Source: Pseudoalteromonas luteoviolacea (GTDB taxonomy: Bacteria; Pseudomonadota; Gammaproteobacteria; Enterobacterales; Alteromonadaceae). From it: a stretch of 64,000 nt of DNA. Position 1 is the first letter of the stretch; every line of letters begins with the position of its first letter. Shown one piece after another: positions 1-7,708 of the stretch. A program made the position numbers and the translations under genes. Location of the stretch: contig NZ_MAUJ01000013.1 in assembly GCF_001696455.1 (NCBI RefSeq), positions 1 through 64,000 of the forward strand, in the 5' to 3' direction. The notes under the pieces are model-generated. The model searched no databases and was not told the DNA's origin. It saw only the letters and a program-made list of their open reading frames with translations.

Positions 1-127
1 CACCACCGTATACTTTTGCAAGTACGTTAGTGATTGCTGCTGTTAGAGTTGTTTTACCGTGGTCAACGTGGCCGATTGTACCTACGTTTACGTGCGGTTT
101 TACGCGTTCAAACTTTTCTTTTGCCAT
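1..127 (-). CDS. tuf: Elongation factor Tu, N-terminal fragment (window edge)
   Basis: The first 42 codons of EF-Tu read leftward from an ATG at 125-127 and run off the window. The protein begins MAKEKFERVKPHVNVGTIGH and contains the P-loop GHVDHGKTTL. EF-Tu is the GTPase that carries aminoacyl-tRNA to the ribosome. It lies directly downstream of four tRNA genes in the same order as the E. coli thrU-tyrU-glyT-thrT-tufB operon, so this is probably the tufB-type copy. Only the start is visible, so which tuf copy it is cannot be proved here. Confidence 0.97.
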   Translation of the reverse strand, partial: MAKEKFERVKPHVNVGTIGHVDHGKTTLTAAITNVLAKVYGG

Positions 128-169
128 GACGGAACCTATAAGTTTTTGTGTATCTAGATTACATATAAA

Positions 170-191
170 AATAATCCGCGCGCGCGCGGGG
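170..191 (-). promoter_or_regulatory. GC-repeat hairpin in the tRNA-tuf spacer, possible attenuator
   Basis: A run of alternating C and G at 176-189 is self-complementary (14 bp) in otherwise AT-rich spacer. Read on the coding strand it is followed by ATTATTTTTAT, which resembles a weak intrinsic terminator placed between tRNA-Thr(GGT) and tuf. It could attenuate or process the tRNA-tuf transcript. This is an inference from sequence shape only. Confidence 0.35.
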
Positions 192-264
192 ACTATGTTT
201 AGTCTTTACAATTATAAATGTTTTTGTGACAAATCAAAGGAAGTATTTGGGAAGATCCGGAGAC

Positions 265-340
265 TGGTGCTGATAGGCAGATTTGAACTGCCGACCTCAC
301 CCTTACCAAGGGTGCGCTCTACCAACTGAGCTATATCAGC
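265..340 (-). tRNA. tRNA-Thr (anticodon GGT)
   Basis: A 76-nt cloverleaf with an encoded CCA end. The acceptor stem GCTGATA pairs with TATCAGC, and the T loop reads TTCAAAT. The anticodon loop reads CTTGGTAAG, giving GGT. It is the last tRNA before tuf, equivalent to E. coli thrT. Confidence 0.97.
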
Positions 341-352
341 ACACCAGAAATC

Positions 353-427
<75 letters not shown>

Positions 428-472
428 TTTAGGAACCTGTTCTTAACTACCTCAGAACCGTCAAGAATAAAG

Positions 473-557
473 TGGTGGAGGGAGCTGGATTCGAACCAGC
501 GAAGGCTGAGCCGTCAGATTTACAGTCTGATCCCTTTGGCCGCTCGGGAACCCCTCC
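473..557 (-). tRNA. tRNA-Tyr (anticodon GTA)
   Basis: An 85-nt class II tRNA with a long variable arm and an encoded CCA. The acceptor stem GGAGGGG pairs with CTCCCTCC and the anticodon loop is CTGTAAA. Equivalent to E. coli tyrU. Confidence 0.97.
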
Positions 558-600
558 ACATAAAAATTCTTTTCTAAAGCGTGTTCTAAATCTTGAAAAA

Positions 601-676
<76 letters not shown>

Positions 677-689
677 ACTGCTTTAGTAC

Positions 690-726
690 GGGGCGAGATA
701 TTAGAGCAACCGCTGGCACTATGCAA
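690..726 (-). promoter_or_regulatory. Sigma70 promoter of the tRNA-tuf operon with GC-rich discriminator
   Basis: On the minus strand a -35 TTGCAT (complement of 721-726) is followed after 17 bp by a -10 TAATAT (complement of 698-703). Next comes CTCGCCCCG just before the expected start near 690. A GC-rich stretch between -10 and +1 is the known mark of stringently controlled stable-RNA promoters, so ppGpp/DksA control is inferred. Confidence 0.8.
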
Positions 727-793
727 CAGTTATATTAAAAAAAATCACAATTTATTGTTTAAATGCTCATATTTACAGCAAAGCTTTCATTAA

Positions 794-1507
794 TTAAGCG
801 TTTTGTTGGTATTTGCGCCAAAAAACCAACCCTTGCATCACCAAGTCATCAAAATAGATGCCCGAACTATCAAGGTGTTGCTGAATAAGTTCTCCATAAC
901 CACCAGCAAAGATTAATTGAAACTGCTCGGCTGCTGCATTTTGTTTTACTTGTGTAATTGCTTGCTGCGCCAGCGCAACAGTTGCACTCAAAGCAGCATT
1001 CTTTACCGCATTTGGGGTATTGGTTCCCAGTGTCACATCAAATTTGGTGTGCTCATCACTAAATACCTGCTGAGTATTGGAAACCAGACTCTCAATCATC
1101 ATGTCCAAACCCGGTAAAATCCATCCCCCTTGATGCCGACCCTTGTCATCCAAGACATCAACTTTAGTCGCTGTACCTGAATCAACAATAACGCATGCTT
1201 TATTTGGAAATAGATGATAGCTGGCAACAACCGTTAGCCAACGATCTATACCTAAGTTTTTGAATTCCGGATAAGCACATATCAAATCGCCCAGCGTCGC
1301 TGACACCGATGCCGATAAATGAGGGATATTACGCGCCCTCGCTTGCCTCAGTATAGGCGCAAGATCATCATTACGGCCCACTTGTGCTATCAACACCTCG
1401 GTGATGTTTTGCCAAGGGATCGCTGCTTCGGAGATCATTGTGATTTGGCCGCCTTGCTCAGTCGCCACTTTAACGGCGGTATTTCCAACATCAACCAATA
1501 GGCGCAT
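794..1507 (-). CDS. coaX: Type III pantothenate kinase
   Basis: CoaX phosphorylates pantothenate to 4'-phosphopantothenate, the first step of CoA synthesis, in the cytoplasm. The 237-residue protein has the ASKHA-fold signatures of the family: DVGNT at residues 6-10 (phosphate 1 loop), GIDR, VDSGTA in the centre and GGWILPG after it. Length is slightly below the usual 245-260. Its ATG overlaps the birA stop by one base (TAATG) and an AAGGAGG lies inside the end of birA, so the two are translationally coupled. In E. coli the gene between birA and thrU is coaA, the unrelated type I kinase; here coaX sits in that place. Type III enzymes are known to need a monovalent cation and to escape CoA feedback. 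Confidence 0.93.
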   Translation of the reverse strand: MRLLVDVGNTAVKVATEQGGQITMISEAAIPWQNITEVLIAQVGRNDDLAPILRQARARNIPHLSASVSATLGDLICAYPEFKNLGIDRWLTVVASYHLFPNKACVIVDSGTATKVDVLDDKGRHQGGWILPGLDMMIESLVSNTQQVFSDEHTKFDVTLGTNTPNAVKNAALSATVALAQQAITQVKQNAAAEQFQLIFAGGYGELIQQHLDSSGIYFDDLVMQGLVFWRKYQQNA

Positions 1508-2502
1508 TAGCCCTCCTTACGCAGTGAGATCTCACCACCATAATATGTTTTTCGCTCTCCATCTTGACGTAACACCAATCCACCTTGATTGTCGATGCCT
1601 TCACAGATGCCGCGCCATTGTCTTTGGCCGGTACTCAAACTGACAACCTGATTGCGAAAAGCATTTAACGCATTCCACTGGGCGACCATGTCGCTTAAGC
1701 CACTTTTTTGATACATATTAAGGCGTTTTTGCAGGCACAGCGTTAATACCACTGCCAATTGGTTTTTATCCACTTCGGGGATATGCTGACTCAGATCGGT
1801 CCACGCTTGATCGATTTGCTGTGCCGCACAGTTTGGCATGGCAACATTAAGGCCAATGCCAATCACCAAATGACATGGCCCTTCCATTTGTCCATCCAAC
1901 TCAACAAGAATACCTGCCAGTTTCTGTTCATTAATATAAATATCATTCGGCCACTTAAGCTGCACTTCTAGATCGTATAGCGCGTGTAATGCATCATACA
2001 CAGCCAACCCTACCGCAATAGATACCCCCATTGCCGCCTGCATGCCCTCTTCAAACAACCAGTAATAACTGTAGTAGAGGTTGGCTCCAAAAGGGGACTG
2101 CCACTGACGGCCCCGTCTTCCTCGTCCCGCCTGCTGCATTTCGGCAACCAGCACGTGTCCCGATGGCACATCGTGTTCAGGCGCTTGAATGCGACGCATG
2201 AGTTCACTGTTGGTAGAGTCAATAATAGGCTGTACCTCGATATTGCATGCACTGTCAGTCAACGCTTGCCACACGGGTAAGATTTTATTCTGATCGAGCA
2301 AAGGCAAGCTATGATTTAAGCGATATCCTTTACCAGTAACCTTGAAAATATCAATGCCCATCTCTTGTAGTGATTTGATATGTTTAGAAACAGCCGCACG
2401 GCTGATCCCCAGCGTTTCTCCTAGCGCCTGCCCAGAAATAAAGTGATCGCGACTCAACGCGCTTAGGATTGCAAGCTTATTGCCCGCAGGTGCCTTAACC
2501 AT
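1507..2502 (-). CDS. birA: Biotin operon repressor / biotin-protein ligase
   Basis: BirA joins biotin to the acceptor lysine of biotin carboxyl carrier protein through biotinyl-AMP, and as a dimer represses biotin synthesis genes. The start ATG at 2500-2502 gives 331 residues (MVKAPAGNK...) and is preceded by AAAAGGAG. A longer reading from 2538 adds 12 residues but would lie further inside murB. The N-terminus holds a winged helix-turn-helix (about 10-65). The ligase domain follows with the GRGRRGRQW biotinyl-AMP loop and KWPNDIY. It is therefore the bifunctional, DNA-binding class. It overlaps the murB stop by 8 bp and the coaX start by 1-3 bp. Confidence 0.95.
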   Translation of the reverse strand: MVKAPAGNKLAILSALSRDHFISGQALGETLGISRAAVSKHIKSLQEMGIDIFKVTGKGYRLNHSLPLLDQNKILPVWQALTDSACNIEVQPIIDSTNSELMRRIQAPEHDVPSGHVLVAEMQQAGRGRRGRQWQSPFGANLYYSYYWLFEEGMQAAMGVSIAVGLAVYDALHALYDLEVQLKWPNDIYINEQKLAGILVELDGQMEGPCHLVIGIGLNVAMPNCAAQQIDQAWTDLSQHIPEVDKNQLAVVLTLCLQKRLNMYQKSGLSDMVAQWNALNAFRNQVVSLSTGQRQWRGICEGIDNQGGLVLRQDGERKTYYGGEISLRKEG

Positions 2503-3505
2503 GCTCGACTCCTTTTGAAAACTCGCCACCGCGTCCAATTAACCGTACTTCAGGTATCAGTTCAACCGTAAATTTGGCAAACACTGTTTTTTGAATATGT
2601 GTGATCATGGCCAGTAATTCTTCGCCGTCGCCTTGTTCATCATTGACTAGGACCAAAGCCTGCTTGTCATAAACTCGAATTCCGCCAATGCGATGCCCTT
2701 TCAATCCTGCTTGCTCAATTAACCAACCTGCAGCTAATTTCACTGTATTTTCATCAACAGGATAAGTCGGCATACTTTGATAGCGTACCCGTAAGGTCTT
2801 CGCCAACTCCAGACTCACCATAGGGTTTTTAAAAAAACTCCCCGCATTGGCGCACAGTATTGGGTCTGGTAACTTGCTGCGGCGTATCTGCATCACCCGC
2901 TCTGCAACATGCATCGCATCTACTTCACACTCTGTAAGATCACGCAAAGGCCCATAACCGAGTACCGGCTGCCACTGTTTTGGTAACTTAAGCACCACTT
3001 CTGTGATCACAAAACGACCGTGTAAAGCTTGCTTAAACACAGAGTCACGATAGCCAAACTGGCACGCGCTTTTATCTAAGGTTTCAAATGATTGCTTGTC
3101 GATATGATAGCCGGTTAAATGGGAGAAGACATCTGCCAACTCAACGCCATACGCACCAATATTTTGCACAGGGGCCGCACCAATTGTGCCGGGGATCAAC
3201 ACCAAATTTTCCAATCCAGTAATGCCCATCTTAAGTAGTTTTATCACCAGCTGATGCCAGTTTTCTCCCGCAGCGACGCGAACTAGGTAATGATCTTCTC
3301 GCTCATTTACATCGATACCGCGGTTCGCCATTTGTAGCACCGTGCCATCGAAATCATCTAAAAATACACAGTTACTGCCTTCCCCTAGAATGAAAAAAGG
3401 CTTTTCAAAATCAATCGCGTGTAATTGCTCCGGCGCTGTAATACGCACCAATTTTTGGCAATGAGCGGGAAGAGCAAAGGTATGTAATGACTGCAAAGAC
3501 TGCAC
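2495..3505 (-). CDS. murB: UDP-N-acetylenolpyruvoylglucosamine reductase
   Basis: MurB reduces UDP-GlcNAc-enolpyruvate to UDP-MurNAc with NADPH and FAD, the second committed step of peptidoglycan synthesis. The 336-residue protein has the FAD-binding signatures ILGEGSNCVF and LVLIPGTIGAAPVQNIGAYG, and the SFFKNP motif whose serine donates a proton. It lacks the split of short MurB enzymes, so it is the E. coli-type (type I) enzyme. It is first in the murB-birA-coaX transcript; the promoter must lie in 3506-3636, shared with the divergent aminopeptidase. Confidence 0.96.
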   Translation of the reverse strand: MQSLQSLHTFALPAHCQKLVRITAPEQLHAIDFEKPFFILGEGSNCVFLDDFDGTVLQMANRGIDVNEREDHYLVRVAAGENWHQLVIKLLKMGITGLENLVLIPGTIGAAPVQNIGAYGVELADVFSHLTGYHIDKQSFETLDKSACQFGYRDSVFKQALHGRFVITEVVLKLPKQWQPVLGYGPLRDLTECEVDAMHVAERVMQIRRSKLPDPILCANAGSFFKNPMVSLELAKTLRVRYQSMPTYPVDENTVKLAAGWLIEQAGLKGHRIGGIRVYDKQALVLVNDEQGDGEELLAMITHIQKTVFAKFTVELIPEVRLIGRGGEFSKGVEHG

Positions 3506-3636
3506 AGGTAGCGCCTATCAAAAATACGGATTATTTGCGGTAGTTTACCTGATTGCGACCGCCAACGCATCTGAGTAGCTTTTGTACATGGAAGTGGTAT
3601 AACAGAAGCCACTCTCAATCATGAGCAAGGATAAAA

Positions 3637-5480
3637 ATGAAACTCTCAGCCTTAACTTTTGGCCTCGCTATTGCTGGCCTCTCTCACACTGTTATGGCGG
3701 CAAAGGCCGTCGACGAGCATACTTATTCAAACCTAGATGACGTAGTAAGTACACACTTACACTTAGATTTAGATGTAGACTTTGAAGACAAACAACTCGA
3801 AGGGTTCGTCGAACATACCTTACAATGGCAAAACAAGCAGGCACGAACGTTAGTGTTAGATACACGCGATCTAGAAATAGACCGTGTCATGTACCAAAGC
3901 CAAAACGGCCAGTGGCACCGCGCTGACTTTACCTTAGCACCGCGCAGCGGAGTAAAGGGCGCGAAGCTGACGATTAAGTTCAAGCAACAAGCCAAAAAAG
4001 CGCGAATTTACTACAACAGCTTGCCTCAAGCGTCGGGTTTGCAATGGCTGACACCTGTACAGACTGCAAGTAAAACGCACCCATTTATGTACAGCCAGTC
4101 TCAAGCCATTCATGCCAGAAGCTGGATCCCCGTACAAGACACGCCAGCTATGCGCACAACTTATACTGCGCGTATTCAAACACCAAAAGATGTTCGCGCG
4201 GTTATGAGTGCAGATAATTCTGAGGCCTTTGTTAAAGATGGCGATTACTGGTTCGATATGCCACAAGCTATCCCACCTTATTTAATCGCTATTGGCGCGG
4301 GCAACTTAGAATATAAAGAAATGTCACATCAAACCGCCATTTTTGCTGAGCCACAAATCCTTGATGCATCGGTTGCTGAGTTTAATGATACCCAAGCGAT
4401 GATCGACAAAACCAACGCCATGTACGGTGAATATGCATGGGGCCGATATGACTTGCTCATGTTGCCGCCAAGCTTCCCATTTGGCGGCATGGAAAACCCT
4501 CGCCTATCATTTATTACCCCTACCGTCGTCGCCGGTGACAAGAGTTTAGTCAATCTCATTGCCCACGAACTAGCGCACTCATGGTCGGGTAACTTAGTCA
4601 CTAACGCCACTTGGGAAGATCTTTGGCTAAATGAAGGTTTCACATCCTATGTGGAAAACCGCATCATGGAAGAGGTATTCGGCCGCGATCGCGCAGTGAT
4701 GGAACAAGCCCTTGATGCCGCAGGATTACGCGCGCAACTTACAAAGATTCCTGAGCCGGATACACGCTTAAACTTAAAGCTCAACGGTCGCGACCTGATG
4801 ATGCTTTTAGTAAAGTGCCATACATCAAAGGTCAGCTATTTTTGATCTACCTAGAAGAAAAATTTGGTCGTGAAAAGTTTGATATCTTTGTGAAAGGGTA
4901 TTTTGATGCCTATGCATTTAAATCGCTAACAACGGCGGAGTTTGTAAAATACTTAGACAAGCATTTACTACAAAAACACCCGGGTATTGTGTCACTTGAA
5001 AAAGCCAAAGAATGGATCTACCAACCGGGCCTACCGGCAGATGCGCCAACACCTACCTCAGATGCATTCAACCAAGTAGACAATCACACACAAGCTTGGT
5101 TAAGTGGCCGTCAGCCGTTAAACACCCTACCGACTCAGAGCTGGACAGTGCACGAGTGGCTGCACTTTTTAAACAACTTACCCAGAGATCTGTCGCTTGA
5201 AAAGATGACCGCACTGGACGATGCATTTAACCTAACGAATTCAACCAATGCGGAACTGGCATTTGCGTGGTACATGCTTGCAGTCGGTAATGGCTATAAA
5301 GAAATATATCCAGCACTGGATAAGCACCTAACTGGTATTGGTCGTCGTAAGTTAATCGTGCCACTGTACAAGGCACTCGTTGCGCATGGTAAACGCGATT
5401 GGGCATATCGAGTTTATCAAAATGCTCGCCCTGGCTACCATCCACTTGCACAAGGCACCGTTGACGCTATTTTCAAGTAA
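3637..5480 (+). pseudogene. M1-family aminopeptidase (leukotriene A4 hydrolase-like), frameshifted
   Basis: A secreted zinc aminopeptidase of the LTA4H/cold-active aminopeptidase type. An N-terminal signal peptide ends near VMAAKA. The substrate motif GGMEN lies at residues 283-287, the zinc motif HELAH at 310-314, and the third zinc ligand is in WLNEGFTSY. The reading frame stops at 4845 after residue 402, but the family sequence resumes in another frame from about 4796 to 5480 (VPYIKGQLF...). Adding one C within CGACCTGATG (4791-4800) restores GRDPDDAFSKVPYIKG and a full protein of about 614 residues, the normal length. This is therefore either a genuine single-base deletion that removes the C-terminal domain or a sequence error. 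No other damage is visible on either side. Confidence 0.9.
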
Positions 5481-5495
5481 CCTATATGCTCTGAA

Positions 5496-5523
5496 TCGCT
5501 TGGGTTGCACTTGACCCAAGCGA
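5496..5523. terminator. Inverted repeat between convergent genes
   Basis: TCGCTTGGGT at 5496-5505 pairs perfectly with ACCCAAGCGA at 5514-5523 around an 8-nt loop, in the 53-bp gap between the aminopeptidase and the convergent YccT-like gene. No T-run follows on either strand, so it is a possible bidirectional terminator or 3'-end stabiliser. Confidence 0.5.
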
Positions 5524-5533
5524 TGCGCATCAA

Positions 5534-6121
5534 TTACTTGTTATCTTTTTTGATGGTTGCCAAAAATGCAGCGCGCTGCTCTGGGCTTGCCTGTTGCCAC
5601 CAAAACATCAACATGGCAGCGGCATCTGGTCTCCCCGCCGTAGGTGCTTCACTGAGGCTAGGCATTGATACCTCGGGGTGATGGGCGACTGCCACCTTAA
5701 TTGGCGCTGCGGGTTTTGATAATTGCTGAGTTACACGCTTCGCACTGACCTTTTCGCCTTGCTTAGCTTGCAACCAAATGCTTGGAGATTTGGCAAAACG
5801 ACGGGCTTGTTCAACATCTTCAATGGCCTCAAATCGCACTTGATAACCCCCGTCTCGCAGTTCCACTTCGACCCAAAACGGGGCAGAGTCCACCACTTCA
5901 TGCTCATCATAGTCCAGCTCAAACAAGTCAGAATACTTCACCTTGATTCGATGCACCCCTGCAGGTAAGTCTAAAGTGCGAACTTTGTTAAAGAAAGAGT
6001 GTTCGATCTCAGTATCGTTTACTTGCAAAGGCAGCAATTCTTCTGGGAAATTAACTTCCCCAGATACAGAAATACCACTAAAAAGTGCTACTAAAACTCC
6101 AAATATACTAATTTTCTTCAT
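5534..6121 (-). CDS. YccT/DUF2057 family secreted protein
   Basis: The 195-residue protein has a signal peptide (MKKISIFGVLVALFSGISVSG) and a beta-rich domain whose pattern LPLQVNDTEIEHSFFN...LPAGVHRIKVKYSDLFELD matches the DUF2057 (UPF0319, YccT) family as I remember it. E. coli YccT has been linked to control of curli production, but the family's biochemical role is not settled. The C-terminus ends in a short hydrophilic segment with WWQQASPEQRAAFLA. It is convergent with the broken aminopeptidase and divergent from hinT. The family call is recognition; location in the periplasm follows from the signal peptide. Confidence 0.72.
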   Translation of the reverse strand: MKKISIFGVLVALFSGISVSGEVNFPEELLPLQVNDTEIEHSFFNKVRTLDLPAGVHRIKVKYSDLFELDYDEHEVVDSAPFWVEVELRDGGYQVRFEAIEDVEQARRFAKSPSIWLQAKQGEKVSAKRVTQQLSKPAAPIKVAVAHHPEVSMPSLSEAPTAGRPDAAAMLMFWWQQASPEQRAAFLATIKKDNK

Positions 6122-6275
6122 ATTTCCTCTTTATTTGCTTGCTACCTTTGTCAATGCAGGTATTTGTGCCAAATTTAGTTACAATTATGATGAATGCTAA
6201 TTGTAATTTCCCTTGTATCTTGTTAAGTCCACGCTATGCTGAACAGCTAAACTAACGTATATAAGGAAAAAAGTA

Positions 6276-6647
6276 ATGAGCCAAGAGACGATTTTTACGA
6301 AAATAATTAATCGTGAAATACCTGCAGATATAGTGTACGAAGATGAAAAGGCGCTTGCTTTTAAAGATATTAATCCACAAGCACCTTTCCATGTTTTGGT
6401 CATCCCAAAACAGCCAATCGCAACAATAAACGATGTTAATGAAGAAAATGCGCACTTAGTTGGGCATTTACATTTGGTTGCAGCTAAACTTGCTAAAGAG
6501 CACGGATTTGCTGACAACGGATACCGCGTAGTCATGAATTGCAATAATGACGGCGGACAAACCGTATACCACATCCATTTGCACGTTTTAGCAGGGCTTG
6601 AAATGGGCTGGCCTCCGTACCAAAGTAGGAAAAAAGTAGTATCTTAA
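6276..6647 (+). CDS. hinT: HIT-family purine nucleoside phosphoramidase (HinT)
   Basis: HinT cleaves the P-N bond of purine nucleoside phosphoramidates such as AMP-lysine. The 123-residue protein starts with the standard IFTKIINREIPADIVYEDE and ends with the histidine triad HIHLHVL, whose central His is the nucleophile. An AAGGA lies 8-9 bases before the ATG. The tail after the triad, GLEMGWPPYQSRKKVVS, is a few residues longer than is usual after WPP but the reading frame is otherwise normal. It appears monocistronic. Confidence 0.93.
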   Translation: MSQETIFTKIINREIPADIVYEDEKALAFKDINPQAPFHVLVIPKQPIATINDVNEENAHLVGHLHLVAAKLAKEHGFADNGYRVVMNCNNDGGQTVYHIHLHVLAGLEMGWPPYQSRKKVVS

Positions 6648-6874
6648 ATTATTCTTTGTTAAAAAATGTAATTGACTAAGCTATTACTCCATATAAATAA
6701 ATTCTCCTACTAATCAACAAGTTGAGTTTTTCATAGCAAAGCGTTGTTTACAAAATGGCCTATCATGCCACACTTTATACCGTAAACTTCGTTTTATTGA
6801 TGAAATTTCTAATACAAAAGGTCTGAATCACGTGTTAGCATTGCGTAATCAGACAGAATGAGAGTGTTTTTCAA

Positions 6875-7531
6875 ATGAGCAGTACTGCATTTTTATTGCT
6901 AGATAAAGAGCCTATCAACACGATAGGAATAAACGTTTTACAACCGCTCCTGAAAACTCAGGGGTTAGACGTAATCACAGGAACTGATATCTCCGAAGTG
7001 CCGGAAGATACTCGGTTGCTTTTTATTGAAACAGCAGTCAATGATGCATGGGGTAAACTCAAAGAGCAGTTGGTAAACCTAAAGGTCAGTTGTGATATTG
7101 TGCTGTTCAATTTAGATGAAAATCCTGAATTGGCTAATCGTGCGTTACTGAGCGGTATTCGTGGTGTTTTTTACACGACAGACAACGCTGACGTACTCAT
7201 GAAAGGCATTCGCCTCCTGATGGAAGATCAGTTGTGGTATCGCCGAGAAATTATGTGCAATGCGTTAAACCGTATGTTGCAGTTCAACAAAGACGCGTTA
7301 CATAAGCTAACAGAGGGTGACATCGAGCCTGTTAAACTCACTAAGCGTGAAAAAGCGATTATTTCACTAATGAGTAAAGGTGCGAAAAACAAGGAGATTG
7401 CTGAGGACCTTAACATCAGCCCGCACACGGTTAAAACGCATTTATACAGTGCATTTCGTAAAACTAAATGCCGTAACCGTATCGAGCTTTTATCATGGGC
7501 ACAGCAAAATATTCCAGACGAAATTAGATAA
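6875..7531 (+). CDS. CsgD/VpsT-like LuxR-family transcription regulator
   Basis: A 218-residue regulator with an N-terminal atypical receiver domain (about 1-130) and a C-terminal LuxR helix-turn-helix (about 152-212). The latter contains LTKREKAIISLMSKG and NKEIAEDLNISPHTVKTHLY, then FRKTKCRNRIELLSWAQ, the arrangement typical of CsgD. Members control biofilm matrix genes (curli in E. coli, vps in Vibrio). VpsT binds c-di-GMP through a W[FLM][TS]R motif; here the same place reads WYRR (about residues 120-123), so ligand binding is uncertain. The phospho-acceptor region also looks degenerate. It is followed by a strong terminator and then by a hybrid kinase gene, a possible functional partner. 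Confidence 0.85.
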   Translation: MSSTAFLLLDKEPINTIGINVLQPLLKTQGLDVITGTDISEVPEDTRLLFIETAVNDAWGKLKEQLVNLKVSCDIVLFNLDENPELANRALLSGIRGVFYTTDNADVLMKGIRLLMEDQLWYRREIMCNALNRMLQFNKDALHKLTEGDIEPVKLTKREKAIISLMSKGAKNKEIAEDLNISPHTVKTHLYSAFRKTKCRNRIELLSWAQQNIPDEIR

Positions 7532-7567
7532 GTACATCACAGATGTTACACTTCATAATTCTGTAAG

Positions 7568-7602
7568 AAAAAGCATGCATTTGGCATGCTTTTTTGTTTT
7601 TC
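7568..7602 (+). terminator. Intrinsic terminator after the CsgD-like gene
   Basis: AAAAAGCATGC and GCATGCTTTTT form an 11-bp stem around a 5-nt loop, followed by TGTTTTTC. The A-rich left side would also allow some function from the other strand. Confidence 0.9.
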
Positions 7603-7708
7603 AGCAGTAAGCACCCTCTCTAGTCTCATTATTTTCTGGTTCCTCACCTTTACTGAGGTATGCCTTCGCTCTATCCTAGGTACGCCTATTAATTGTTAAC
7701 GTAGCCTT

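Noticed and set aside
6276..6647. Possible frameshift at the end of hinT because of the unusual tail
   Set aside because: HinT C-termini are variable and the triad is complete; no alternative frame gives a better ending.
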